A stretch of DNA of 64,000 nt from Plazaster borealis (GCA_021014325.1 CM037459.1:18068501-18132500); one strand, 5' to 3'. Counted from the stretch's first letter, positions 22,172-33,395 are shown. Notes: generated from the letters alone by a model not told the origin. Program-made: numbers and translations.

Positions 22172-25100
22172 TTACTTGGTGGACACTCTGGTCCTCTTGT
22201 CCCATGAGAAATTGGCTCCATAGGATTTAGGTTTCATGGCCTTGACTGAAGGCTCTTCGATCTCATACCACCATCCTAAAATTGATCAACAAAACAAGAC
22301 AAATATTAGCATAACCCTTTAGAGACCATAGCGGCCAGAAACGGCTTGTACCAAAATGGCCATAGGGGCCGCAAACGGCTGCAAGATCTGACCTACTTCC
22401 TCAAACAGAAAGGTCAGACCAAAGCAATGATTCCCATGTTAAAAAAGTATATGTTTCTGAAACAGAACCGAATGTCTGTTTTGTATTAATTTTTCAGACA
22501 CTTTTACAAGAACAAATTGAGTAAAAAACTTAACAATATTAGCCAGGTCTGGTCGTATGGTGATGATTATATAAATATGAATGGTCTCTTTAAAGGAATA
22601 AAGTGAAACTGAGTTTTGCCAAAAAACTACCCTCAAAATAGTATAAATGATCAAATTAGTAAACATCTTTATTGTCTTCTCTAAACACAGAACATGTACG
22701 TAGTAGCGGTAGCACTTAAAGGTAGGGTCATACATGATACTCTGGTAATGACCACGAAAAGAGATTGTGTAATTTTTATCCAAAAACCTACTTATTATAT
22801 AGATGGTAATGGCAGTAAGCATCCTCACTGATTAGAAATAAATAAAACTGTGTGAAAATAATTTGAATCTCCAAAGATCGCCTGTAGGCGACATTTTTAA
22901 ATTTGCGTGGTTTCTGCCAGAGATGCGGTTGGTACCCTTCATGCAGTAACATCTTTATGTAACCGAACTAACATGAAATTAAAGATTTGATTAGCATGGG
23001 CTCTTTAGCTGAAGGTTTAAATAACGCTTCATAAACTTGAGCAATTAAAAATTAACAAATTCAACAACCCTTACCATTCTTCTCGGCAAAAGTTGCTGCT
23101 TCTTCCTTAGAGCAGAATGACAATGACATATTAGAGAGAGGATCCGCCCTAGATAAGGAAATAAGAGAAAATAATTTAAGGATAGTTTATATACATGTAG
23201 CCAATGTTTGATATAGTGAAGCGGTTTACAAGTTTTACCTAACCTTTTTATTTCTCTGGTCTGACGGACTAGGTGACCTGATTTTTCAATAGTCCGCAAG
23301 ATTTTTCACAAGTTTGAATGTACTTCCAAGAATCTTTTGAGCCAAACCTCTTAAGTTTTTATGACTACTCTTCTTTTTTGTTCTTTCATCAAATACACTA
23401 GTTACTAATTAGCTGGTCAATATCACCCACTAATAGGGTCATTACCAGGCACTGCTAGGGTTAACCCTGGCAGTACCCTGCATTAGCCATAGCAGTACCC
23501 TGTATTAACCCTAGCAGTACCCTGCATTAGCCATAGCAGTACCCTGTATTAACCCTGGCAGTACCCTGTATTAACCCTAGCAGTACCCTGTATAATACAG
23601 GGCACTGCTAGGGTTAATGAAGGGTACTGCACTGCTAGGGTTAATACAGGGTAGGCCCCTACTGCCAGGGTTAACCATGGCAGTACCCTGTATTAAAAGT
23701 GAGTTGCCCCTAATCTTGTAATTCAGCAAAATATCCCAAATTGAGTACATAACAGGTATTATCATTGGAATGGATAAAAAACATTTAATATTGTACTGAC
23801 GTGGACGCCCATCCCATGAGTGGATTTTCCCATCTCTCTCTCGTCTCAAACTCCAGCTTCCATTCATGGGTGTTGTTGGTGCCGGACTGCATGGCATTTC
23901 TGGTTGGGACAAAGATGCGGACACGTCGCGTCTTGATGTGTTCATCTGGGATGCCAGACACTGCGGTGATGTCCATCTGGATTGATAACACGTAGAAAAG
24001 ACAAATACAGTTAATCTTTCAATCAATTATTTATGAATGCTGAATCTGAATGCCAACTTTTCACTCATTACTGTTGGGCACGCTTGGTCGATCTGCCTGA
24101 TTGGTCGATCACGTTGCACGATGGGTCAAGTCAGTAGAATATCTCAGACTTCGGGACAACTCTCTAGAACCAGTTACCACAGACCATAAGATCCTCACCA
24201 ACAGTTGATGCTTCCAAACGCAATCTAAAAACCCATTTGTTCTAGTGTGTTCAAACTGCTGATGTTGTTCTTGTTTGTATGAAGCGTAATGATCATCTCT
24301 GGAATTGCGCTAAATAAGAGCCATTATTATTATTATTATTTATTATTTACCTTTAAAAAAATCCTCTGGAGTTGTGTATTATGATTAAAAGGTGTGTTCA
24401 ACTGGTGGCAGTGGGATTGCCCGATAGCGCAACACAATCGACCGATCACGAAGATCGACCTATTGCGTCCCAACATTACTAATTTTTACCAGGCCTGGAG
24501 TTTCATCTTTGACTTTAAGGGGGCAAGGCTACTTTCATTTTGCAAAGGGTAGTCCATTGGAAAGTCTTTAAAGTCTATGGGAAACTTCTGAAGGGGCATC
24601 AACTCTTGGCCAAGAACAGGACAACAGAGGCCTTCGCCTCCAGGGCATCTGTTCCTGGCACTCTGTCCGTATTACCAAAAACATAATCATATGAATATCT
24701 TAAAAGGTAAAATTTCCGTATTCAAAACTTTTTTAAAAATCAGATTTGAAAGCCAAGACTTATTGACACTTTTTTTTTTTTTTTTTTTTTGCAAATTACC
24801 ATCGTAATTTTTAAAATTAAATAAAACATATTTTGAATAAAATGAAGACAACTGCTGGCTATAGAGTCATACACAACGTCTCACAGAACACTTGAAGTCA
24901 CTGCAGATGTTTCTTCTGCGTATGGCTTCACCAGGACACTTTCTTGTTTGCCTCGAAAACAGGTCAAACTCAAAACACGGGGACGCTATTGAACTTTTGA
25001 AGTCATCGAAGATCGGTGCGTGGTGTGAAAGTTTCAATGTCTATCAAGTTTTAATATATTTTTACATACTTCTTATAAACAAAGGAAGGTAATTAGGGCA

Positions 25101-25393
25101 TCAGTTGATATATGGCATCATTATTTTTTTTTCAATTCAAAGAAAAAGGCATAGTACATCGAAAACCGGACACGGGAGGATACAGTCTAGGACTGTCCGG
25201 AAACTAGACCACAAATATTTTTTAAGGGAGCAACTGCGATAATTATTACAATACATACACTTTTGTCCTTAACAATATCAACTCGTGTCTCCTGTTGTCC
25301 TTCTGTTAATGTCCTTAAAGCGGTAGTTGAAATGCATCGCCGAAAGATGTTAAAATGCGAAGATTTCGTGGCTAAACGACACAGAGAAGCCAT
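22172..25393 (-). CDS. NDUFS4: NADH dehydrogenase [ubiquinone] iron-sulfur protein 4, mitochondrial
   Basis: Four coding exons on the minus strand: 25259-25393, 23801-23976, 23075-23148 and 22172-22275 (TAA), 162 aa with all junctions in phase. Exon 1 encodes a mitochondrial presequence (residues 1-30: Arg- and Ser/Thr-rich, no acidic residue, FRRCIST as possible cleavage region). The body carries [50 protein letters not shown] and [18 protein letters not shown], almost residue for residue the vertebrate 18-kDa (AQDQ) subunit of complex I. In that family it is an accessory subunit of the peripheral arm, assembled late together with the NADH-dehydrogenase module. The C-terminal RVSTK (Ser160), a proposed PKA site in mammals, is conserved. 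The gene is head to head with the coiled-coil gene at 25465 and tail to tail with ARL15. Intron 2 contains a 22-bp palindromic minisatellite and intron 1 contains one copy of a 460-bp duplication. Confidence 0.96.
23425..23700. repeat. 22-bp minisatellite arranged as a palindrome in NDUFS4 intron 2
   Basis: The unit CCCTAGCAGTACCCTGTATTAA recurs about eight times and then flips at about 23596 (CCTGTATAATACAGGG) into inverted units (CACTGCTAGGGTTAAT), with another partial flip near 23665. The centre can extrude as a cruciform or fold as an RNA hairpin within a 652-bp intron. Confidence 0.85.
24065..24480 (+). mobile_element. LINE 3' fragment framed by a GATCGACC-rich element
   Basis: 24120-24350 is a plus-strand CR1/L2-like 3' end: a short [10 protein letters not shown] reading (hallmark C-terminus), then GGAATTGCGCTAAATAAGAG and an ATTATTATTATT tail. 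It is framed by inverted sequences GGTCGATCTGCC ... GGTCGATCACGTTGC on the left and GCGCAACACAATCGACCGAT ... GATCGACCTATTGCGTCCCA on the right, suggesting a small transposon that carries or was hit by the LINE. Related sequence is at about 42705-42755. NDUFS4 intron 1. Confidence 0.5.
24490..24665 (-). repeat. Dispersed AATTCCAGGCCTG-type repeat, reverse copy
   Basis: CAGGCCTGGAGTTTCATCTT, GGGGGCAAGGCTACTTTCAT, TTGCAAAGGGTAGTCCATTG and GAGGCCTTCGCCTCCAGG form the reverse of the 6090-6247 repeat. Confidence 0.55.
24721..25182. repeat. Direct duplication flanking the NDUFS4/coiled-coil promoter, copy A
   Basis: Starts TTCAAAACTTTTTTAAAAAT and ends GAAAACCGGACACGGGAGGA. It is nearly identical to 28023-28492 over about 460 bp; the main differences are a T-run length change, a 3-bp and an 8-bp indel and a few substitutions. 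It ends 77 bp from the NDUFS4 exon 1 donor, inside intron 1. Confidence 0.9.
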
Positions 25394-25464
25394 CTTTTTC
25401 GTCGGTAGGTTGTGTGTCTGTGTAACTTTAAACCAAAGAGGGCGCTATTTCAAAATAGGAAAAA
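25394..25464. promoter_or_regulatory. Compact bidirectional promoter of NDUFS4 and the coiled-coil gene
   Basis: Only 71 bp separate the NDUFS4 start codon (minus strand) from the start codon of the coiled-coil gene (plus strand). Both transcripts must start within this interval or inside the opposite gene's first exon. There is no TATA box. The spacer contains GAGGGCGCTATTT and the near-palindrome CTATTTCAAAATAG just before the right-hand ATG. Shared control is inferred from spacing; no start sites were observed. Confidence 0.6.
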
Positions 25465-28400
25465 ATGGCGGCGGTAAAGAAGTTGGCAGAGGTGTTGTTA
25501 AACCCCGACGTTACATTGGGTCCATTCGATTCATTCCCTGAATTTCAAGAGTTGTTTCCTCCCAAGTATAGGTAGGTATTCCAGGTATAAAAATGGTGTA
25601 ACGTTCCAACGTTTCTCTGACCTGCTGACTGTCTGAGTCTAACACATTGTTAAGTAAATTGTTAATATCATGTTCAAAAGCACAGTTCGTGGTAGCCCAG
25701 GTTGGACTCCTCCGTTGCATACAACGCGACGGAGTCCAGGGTATAAAGGTCCTCAGGCATTGCGAGAAAATTTATAACCATATTTTATTATATTTTTACC
25801 TTTTTGAGGAAGCTGAAACGTGACTCACATGTTCCTTGTGTCCTGAACCTTACGCCTGCTCTATTCAGAATTGCCAATTTTATCCTTGGATGACATTGTT
25901 GTGAAAATAAAATGGAAATTGACGCATTCGTTGCGACAACCTCAACTGACATGGAACCAAGTCCACAAAAGAGGGCGCTGTCTAACCCGTAACACTGAAC
26001 GCTTTTTCTTCCGGGCGGCAACACGACGGAGTCGCAGCGCCAGTGCACAACTTGGACTTATTTTCGGAAATAATGTCATTCATGGATGTATTTGATAGGT
26101 TTTGAACTCAGCAAAAGTGTTATTAAAGGCACCAAGAACAAGTGAATGGAGTTTCAGCTTCTCAAATTAGGTAAAAATATTTTTAAATGTTACTCAAAAT
26201 TTTGTTCGCATTGTAAAGGACCTGTATTCTATACCGAATACAGGTCAACTCGTACGCACGCAAACTCGTACGCACCAACTCGTACGCCCACCAACTCGTA
26301 CGCCCACCAACTCGTACGCCCACCAACTCGTACGCCCACCAACTCGTACGCCCACCAACTCGTACGCCCACCAACTCGTATGCATAATTCACAGGAATAT
26401 ATTTAAAAATTATCTTCATGAAGTTGTTTGTGTCGTCCGTTTTTTAAATGTCAAAGCTCATTGTTTATCTTTTTAAGTTGTTTTCTTATTATTTTGATTC
26501 GAATGTTTAAATAAAGGATTAGAGCAAGGTGTGCCGTTTTCACGAAAGTAAATTATATTTAAAAATTATCTTCCTGAAGTTGTTTGTTTCGTCCGTTTTT
26601 TAAATCAAAAGTAAATTATATTTAATAATTATCTTCCTGAATTTGTTTAAATGTCAAAGCTCATTGTTTATCTTTTTAAGTTGTTTTCTTATTTGATCTT
26701 AATTAAAAAATAGTTCAAAGTAAAAGTAAAAAATGTTTACTTATTGAATTTTTTGACGGCCATCTATACCCTACTCATATATATCATCTCAATATATAAA
26801 TAGAAAATCAAAAAAATATTACGCTACACACATTGAAATGTTTACAAAAATGGAGGAACAAAGTTTAAAAAGTACCAAATAGTTGACACCACCGTCAAAC
26901 ACAAATTACTAAAAACAACACGGGAAGAAAAATCCAGTCAAAAAAAAATTTTGTGATATAACGTTCGTAAACATTCATTTTACTTTTCAAACTTTTTTGG
27001 AGAAACTCAAATAAGAGTGTGAGCGGAGTAAATAATAAAAGTCTCGTCAATAAAAAGTAATAAAAGTCACGTCCGTACCGTACTACTATTCCTAACACAC
27101 GCTCAAAAACCTGACGTACGAGTTGGTGGGCTCACGAGTTGGTGGGCGTACGAGTTGGTGGGCGTACGAGTTGGTGGGCATACGAGTTGGTGGGCGTACG
27201 AGTTTGTGGGCGTACGAGTTGGTTGGCGTACGGGTTGACTAATTGGCGTACGGGTTGGCAGGCGTACGAGTTTGCGTGCGTACGAGTTGACCTGTTTCCT
27301 TTATACCCAGGACGTCAGTGCAGTGGCACACTGACTGACGTCCTACCAGGGCTAAGTTCGTGGTAAATTTTGTTGAGTTGTCTTGAGTTGCATTGAGTTT
27401 TTCCGTCCGTATGACCCCTCTAGAACCCCCACCCCCCCCCCCCTACATCATGACATCGGGGCTATGCACTAGATGCAGTTTATTGATATAGGAGGTCCTG
27501 TTTTCAGGGCGTCCCTGAAATCGATGCAAATCTTTTACCTCTCTGCGCGCGATGTAAACAGTCCCTAGATACAATTTTTGTGGTTCGACTTGCCAAGCAA
27601 AGAGTCTCCTCTCCTTTGACCAAAACTTAGAATTATGTGAGGCTCCACTGGCAAGTTGCACTTGTATTGCAAAAATGTGTGGTATTTTAGGCATTTCTAC
27701 AAGGTACAAAAATATGTCATACTCTCGGGGCCATAAAAAAAAATTTGCCCGCCGAAAAAGTTTCATCGAACAATTTTTCAATTCACAATTCACGATGATA
27801 AAAATCATGTGACTTAAAATTCTGCTGAGCATTCTGGGGAAAAAAATACAGAGGCTTAAAGAAGCCATGTGCCTTATATCATTTTCTAACAGTCTGGAGA
27901 ATCTTTTTTTAAACCCTCATATCATTTATTATTAATAACATTAAAATTTAAACATTGGCTTGGTGATTCAAATAGTACTGTTTATTGATATGCTTATTAT
28001 AAATGTTAAGAAACATAAAAAGATTCAAAACTTTTTTAAAAATCAGATTTGAAAGCCAAGACTTATTGACACTTTTTTTTTTTTATTTTTTTTTTTTAGT
28101 TTTTGCAAATTACCATCGTAATTTTTAAAATTAAATAAAAAATATTTTGAATAAATGAAGACAACTGCTGGCTATAGAGTCATACACAACGTCTCACAGA
28201 ACACTTGAAGTCACTGCAGATGTTTCTTCTGCGTATGGCTTCACCAGGACACCATACTTTCTTGTTTGCCTCGAAAACAGGTCAAACTCAAAACACGGGG
28301 ACGCTATTGAAGTCATCGAAGATCGGTGCGTGGTGTGAAAGTTTCAATGTTTATCAAGTTTTAATATATTTTTACATACTTCTTATAAACAAAGGAAGGT

Positions 28401-31400
28401 AATTAGGGCATCAGTTGATATATGGCATCATTATTTTTTTTTCAATTCAAAGAAAAAGGCATAGTACATCGAAAACCGGACACTGGAGGATATTGTAACT
28501 GGTGGAAGTGGAATGTATAAATGTTGAATTTGTACTGTTCACTGTTTTTGGAGATAGGTGGAAAACAGGAAAAAAAAAAAAAAAACTAACAAAAATGAGG
28601 ACTTTGCACGCAGTGAACAGTGAACTTTTTTTACAGTAACACGCAGAACACTGACTGACGTTAACATTAAACAACACTAGTCTCTAGACAGTTGAGCGCA
28701 AAAGTGAATATTATAATCTGCTGCACCAGTTAAGTTCATTCAAAACTTCACTCAACAATTACAACGATGGAACTTTGTACTTTGTGGGACATTTGTAACA
28801 TGTAACATAACACAGTTTAAACAAACAGCAGCAGTTGCAAAGTTGAATTAAAACTCAGGAAACTTGTAATTTGTAATTGTTAAAAAATGTGACAATTTAA
28901 GTGTTTAATAAAAATAAATTTTAATATTATTAATAATAACGTCAACATTAATATTAATGATTAACAGATTAATAATACCACTAAGTTATAGTGTTGCGTG
29001 AATGCTTATTTGTTAGATGTAACTTACTGTATCAGTACACATAAGTTAAAACCATATTGATTTAGTACAATAGAAACCAAGCCTGCTGGAACAAATTTTT
29101 TCCGGCGATGCTGCGTTTTGGGGTTCAGGGCCCGCTCGAGGGTCCCGGAAGCTTTGGAAATTTAGATGGTGTGTCGTGCACTCCGTGCAGTCTGAGGAGA
29201 CACTATGTATATATTAGCAATGATTCCTTTTGGGGTTGTGGGTGCTAGGCTGACTGTCTCCATTCAACACCATTTAAATTGTGTCAACACAAAAAAGGAA
29301 ATACTGCATATTCGACAGCCATATTTGCATATTTGCATAAATTATTAGGTACTGCTTGCTGCCAAAGGTGAGCGCCAACAGGCTTGACATTGGTTGATCA
29401 ATAATAAGTTGTTGTCTTTGTCAAAGTCTTTTCGTTCAAGTAAGGGTGAATAAAACACATATGCTAAAAGTAGGAGCCCGTTCTTCAGTATATTTTAGAA
29501 CCCCAATCCAAAAAGTTGGTGTGCTGCAGCACCCACAGCAACTCCATTCCAGTGGGCCTGCTAGACAAACTAACATTAGAGTAATTTTTGTAGTTTCAGA
29601 TCGCTTTATTTTGTTTTTACACTGTATACTAATTCTTTCAAAATTAGTGTCAAGGTTACTGTCAAAATGACTGTATAACATCCATAAATTATAATGCTGC
29701 AACAAATAATTTGCTTCATCTGATTGAGTAGGGTTTACTCAGATTCATTGTACAGTTGTGATGTAAATGCCTTGAAACATTCAAACAACACATAAATTAG
29801 TATGCTAGGATACTACTGAACTGAAATATGGAGGAAGGAAATTAGATGTCCTCCATGAGTGAAAGTTAGCTGTACTCATTTCAAAAATGACTACACCTGA
29901 AACTTTATAATAATAATGACACAAAGGCAATGTGTTTATCTAGTCCATGCAAACTGTCTTGAAAATAGTGGTCTGTATTTAACATAAGGACAATCAAGAT
30001 CTTGGCAAAAGTAATTTAATTTGCTGTTGCAGGTCTGATACTTCGTTGACAGTTTTTCCTAGTAAAGGGCAACTCTTGAGGGATATTTTAATTTTACTGG
30101 AACATTTTGCCTGCTGTTGTCATTAGGGAGATTGGAGTTGCATAACAGTACACAGCTGGAATATTTATTTGTTTCCCTTTTGCTTTCGACAGGGATCACC
30201 CTGATGCCCGTCTTTTGTACAGAGCCTTCCAGAGGCAGAGGAGAGTGTTACGAGAAAAGGTTGCAAAAGATATACAAAGAAGATATAAAAGGGGTCTTAA
30301 TCTAGTAAGTTACCCCCCCCCCCCCAGCTGCCACTTGCCAAATGCTAGTTAAAACACATGAGTACCAGTCAAAATTCTCTCCAAGTGGTCCGGCTGGCTG
30401 GTTCGTTGTTGAAAAATGTGACAAGCTAGCTGGTCCCACTGGCTAGTCACTGAAAAAGTTAAGGGCAAACCCTGCCTCCCCCTCCAATTTAAATTTCCAA
30501 TAGTTCCAACTTTTTTTACCACATGGATGTCTGTTAGTAGAAAGTTTCAGAGACCTGGACCTACTTTCATGTCTCTGCTTTACACCGTAAGAGTATTTCA
30601 CAGGTTACTAACGAATTGTTAAATGAAAAATATTTCAATTTGTTATCTCTTCCCCAGAGTAATGTGAGTTTGCCAAACCACAGTGGTACAGAGAACCAAT
30701 CCCTGGAGCAAGCCGTCAGTTTTTTGGAGAGCAAAGAGGCAGAAGTAGAAGCGGTAAATATTTATGTTGATCAGATATTTTCGCAGATCAAAAACAGTGT
30801 TCCCCCTTTTGCTAATCCTGATCTTTTAAAAAACTGTAAAACTAAAAGCATTTTGAATTCAAGGTTTCTTTGTGCAATCAAAAACAAATTTATTTAAAAT
30901 TTACCCAGTCAGTTTCCATTGTGGTTTAAAACTTGTTATTTGAAATACAAAAGTTGCAACGTGATCCCCCTGTTGCCGTTTCCCAGGTTGTATTGCACAC
31001 TTGGGTATGATCCTTGGCTATACAGCAGCACAGGTTGAATGGCTTCTGACTGGCACCCTGAACAAAGATATTGACAAAATAGGGAGACTGCCAACATAGG
31101 GCTAGATTGCTCAGTTTTTAGAGCACTGGCAGGTTCAAGTCCCGCTCTAGTAAATTTTACATAGTAAATATTGTTTGCCACAATAAAACCCTGACTTTAC
31201 AAAGGAAAGACAACAAAGGTCCTTATAATTAGCACCTGGACTTGATGTTGCCGTGTCAGAAAATATTAGAAGCACTCACCATGATTCGCAGAACCTCGGT
31301 TGTGAGCCACGGCCGATAATCTGCCATGGTATTCTTGAATCTGGTACGCTTGTTCTTACCTCCGATTGATCTGAATACAATGATAAACAATAGTGACAGC

Positions 31401-33314
31401 CTGTCCATTCTTATATGCCACATTTGTACAACAGGACAATGTTCTGGAATCAGGGGTTGCACATAAAAAACTAAAAAGGGATGTTACAAGACATGTTTAA
31501 CAAAACCTTCCGTCAGTCTTTGTATGGGTGAAACAAAGCCTAGCAGGAGTGTATACATGTCATCCGACGTAAAGTGGTTGGTATCAATCACTCTATTTTT
31601 ACCATTCTCATACAGGACCTGAAGGCCACAAGAGAAGAGATAGGCAGTCTGGAGCAAGAAATCAAAAGGTAACTGTTGATTATAGAAGTCTAGCGCATCA
31701 AACTTCAGGTCTGGTGACAAAGCTCATCTGAGTTTGGGTTTGAATCCTGGTTGTGACACTTGTGTTCTTTACCAGTTCACTTCGGGATTAAATATGTTTT
31801 TCCCGTTACCCATGCAGGATTATTTTCAGTCGTAAAGCAACTTTATTTCTGCTATTAATAATTTGTTTTGTCAATGAAACTCAGCTTGGACACCCATATC
31901 AAGCCGTTTTCTCATTGACATTTACAGAATTTAATGGCTCATATTTTGTTTAAGGTCGTGTTTTTTAAGCGCAGTCAGACCATTGGAAAGCAATTATGTA
32001 ACGGCTAATCATTGTTTGCAGTGCCTTTTGACCGGAGCAATCGAACCATAACCCCATGAATTTCGTGAAACAGTTGCCTTTGTAGTCCGCTTCAGTGTCT
32101 CACCACACCTGGCCTGTTGACATGACCACCGCCAACACGTACAGTAACTCGAATGCCAGTTTATAATCCCTCCGCTGTGTGTTGAATACAAGTTTTGCAT
32201 ATAACTAAACTACATGTACCTCTGTAATGTGTCTTGATAACGCTGAATTGTTCATTTTTTTAAAGGTGTGCCCTTCATCTTGAGAAAGCTAACCCCATTG
32301 GCCAGCTAAATTGGAAAGATGACGAGTTCACACTACCTGAAGAACTGAGGGTATGTAGAAATAATCAATAGACGATGCCATTTAAGATTAAAAAAATGAC
32401 CTCAGACTGCATCAGTCGTTTTAAGTACAATGTCAAGTGTACAAAATAATATGGTAAAATCAAGATCACATGATCAGGGATTCAAGTCCTGGTGTATTCT
32501 GTTACAGAATTTGAGTTATTTTAAATAAAGATTTAATGCTGGAAATGAGACACTGTGACTTAATATGGGATGCTGGGTTTTAACTGTTACCAGTAACTCT
32601 CTCTGTTGTGAAACAGTTATGAGTTTCAAAATGGATGTAGAAGTTCTGCAGGAAAATCAGAGATTTTGTTGCGTCATTGCAAAAGGGTTATATCTTCAAT
32701 TAAACCAGCATTTAAGTGAGAAGCTAGTTTGAAAGTGCACAAATGCTGTATCCCACTTACATGACTTACAATATTGGTGTCGTGGCACAGCATTTTTCAA
32801 GACAATTTCTTCTGAACACCACCCCATATTGCATTCTGCAAGATGCATAATACGGGGGCAGAGTGACCAACAAATTCTGAAACTTAGGGCTTTTTCCAAA
32901 CCTTGGCGGCTCCAGGCTTTGTTTGATGTTGAAGCAAACTGCTCAAAGATTGATGACGGAGCCCAAGCCTGAGCCAGAGTCCAAGCCTAGGTTTGGAAAA
33001 GGCCCTTTTGATAACCCTCCTGGAATTATAGATTCCAAGAAATAGTATCATCCATGCTAGAAAAGTACATCATACAGCATGGTTTATTTTTAAATGAAGA
33101 AAGTGACTGCATTTCGTTTCACTAGGCATGCAGGGAAAACAAGTCTGAATTCAGATTGAAGTCTGATGATTTATATCCCTGGAAATAACACAGTTCAAGG
33201 ATGTTCAATAAACCTTTATCCAAAACATTATTGGGTTTGATTTGTTCTTTCCCCTTCAAGAATTTGGCAACGGCACTCGTCAATGACACCAGAGTACTGG
33301 ATGACAAAACATGA
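25465..33314 (+). CDS. Unrecognised 168-aa charged coiled-coil protein
   Basis: Six coding exons join in phase: 25465-25571, 30193-30304, 30658-30753, 31616-31668, 32266-32350 and 33261-33314 (TGA). I do not recognise the family. Residues 1-35 (MAAVKKLAEVLL... FPEFQELFPPKY) are short and partly hydrophobic. Residues 36-73 form a strongly basic helix candidate (LYRAFQRQRRVLREKVAKDI, then QRRYKRG). Residues 74-89 look loop-like. Residues 90-130 form an acidic heptad-like stretch (SLEQAVSFLESKEAEVEA, then EEIGSLEQEIKR). The tail reads LNWKDDEFTLPEELR. There is no signal peptide or membrane segment. It resembles small structural subunits such as kinetochore or centrosomal coiled-coil proteins in style only. 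The short LNW-x-x-D motif near the C-terminus recalls the end of CENP-H, but the N-termini do not match. A polyadenylation signal lies 76 bp after the stop. The gene shares its promoter with NDUFS4 and has a 4.6-kb first intron full of repeats. Confidence 0.75.
26240..27295. mobile_element. Foldback element with 16-bp minisatellite arms (TU-like)
   Basis: The left arm (26240-26382) begins ACAGGTCAACTCGTACGCAC and continues as about seven copies of CCAACTCGTACGCCCA. The right arm (about 27113-27295) is its reverse complement with about ten copies of TACGAGTTGGTGGGCG, ending GTGCGTACGAGTTGACCTGT. The outermost 30 bases pair almost perfectly. The 730-bp core is AT-rich and contains repeats of GTTGTTTGTTTCGTCCGTTT. 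No transposase is seen and no clean target duplication could be read. The open frames inside (e.g. 26146-26406 and 27139-27366) are products of the repeat. Resembles sea urchin TU elements, whose long inverted ends are built of short tandem repeats. Confidence 0.8.
28023..28492. repeat. Direct duplication flanking the NDUFS4/coiled-coil promoter, copy B
   Basis: Second copy, same orientation, in intron 1 of the coiled-coil gene. Ends GAAAACCGGACACTGGAGGA. The spacing between copies is about 3.3 kb and covers both first exons. Either a dispersed element with two nearby insertions or a local duplication. No inverted ends or coding frame were seen. Confidence 0.9.
28493..30192. other. Intron 1 of the coiled-coil gene, right part
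   Basis: AT-rich sequence with TTAATATT-type simple sequence near 28915-28980. I see no exon, named repeat or RNA gene. Confidence 0.4.
30322..30475. repeat. Uninterrupted copy of the repeat split at the left edge
   Basis: CAGCTGCCACTTGCCAAATG, GTCAAAATTCTCTCC, GGTCCGGCTGGCTGGTTC, GCTGGTCCCACTGGCTAGTC, ACTGAAAAAGTTAAGGGCAA. It serves as the reference for the pre-insertion form of 60-206 plus 2294-2366. It begins 18 bp after the exon 2 donor, just beyond a C run. Confidence 0.6.
30995..31170 (+). mobile_element. tRNA-derived SINE (GCTCAGTTGG type), copy 3
   Basis: Contains GGTTGAATGGCTTCTGACTG, AAGATATTGACAAAATAGGG, GATTGCTCAGTTTTTAGAGC (A box) and GGCAGGTTCAAGTCCCGCTC (B box). The segment CCAGTCAGTTTCCATTGTGG just before it is inverted relative to copy 1, so the insertion is rearranged. 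It lies in intron 3 of the coiled-coil gene. Confidence 0.65.
32888..33008. repeat. Short MITE with TTTTCCAAACCTTGG ends
   Basis: Starts GGGCTTTTTCCAAACCTTGG and ends CTAGGTTTGGAAAAGGCCC; about 120 bp with GAGCCCAAGCCTGAGCCAGA inside. Relatives at 5965-6095 and 45480-45580. Confidence 0.65.
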
Positions 33315-33389
33315 AGTGCTTCAAGAGTCAAGGTATAGTGTACATGATCAATAACATTCACCGACAGGTCCTCCATTGATTGATTTAAC

Positions 33390-33395
33390 AATAAA
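33390..33395 (+). terminator. Polyadenylation signal AATAAA of the coiled-coil gene
   Basis: A canonical AATAAA stands 76 bp after the TGA at 33314, followed by a T-rich stretch (TTCTTTATTGGG). The spacing suits a short 3' UTR and supports the final exon at 33261-33314. Confidence 0.55.

Noticed and set aside
22439..22828. 129-codon minus-strand open frame in NDUFS4 intron 3
   Set aside because: Composition (Ile, Tyr, Phe, Lys rich) is that of translated AT-rich intron. It lies between two well-defined NDUFS4 exons.
26146..27366. Repeat-protein-like frames (NSYAPTRTPT and YELVGVRVGGRT)
   Set aside because: Products of the 16-bp arm repeat of the foldback element, visible in both strands of both arms.
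27443..27868. 141-codon minus-strand open frame
   Set aside because: No domain, no splice support and no homology recognised. AT-rich intron sequence of this length can give such a frame by chance.
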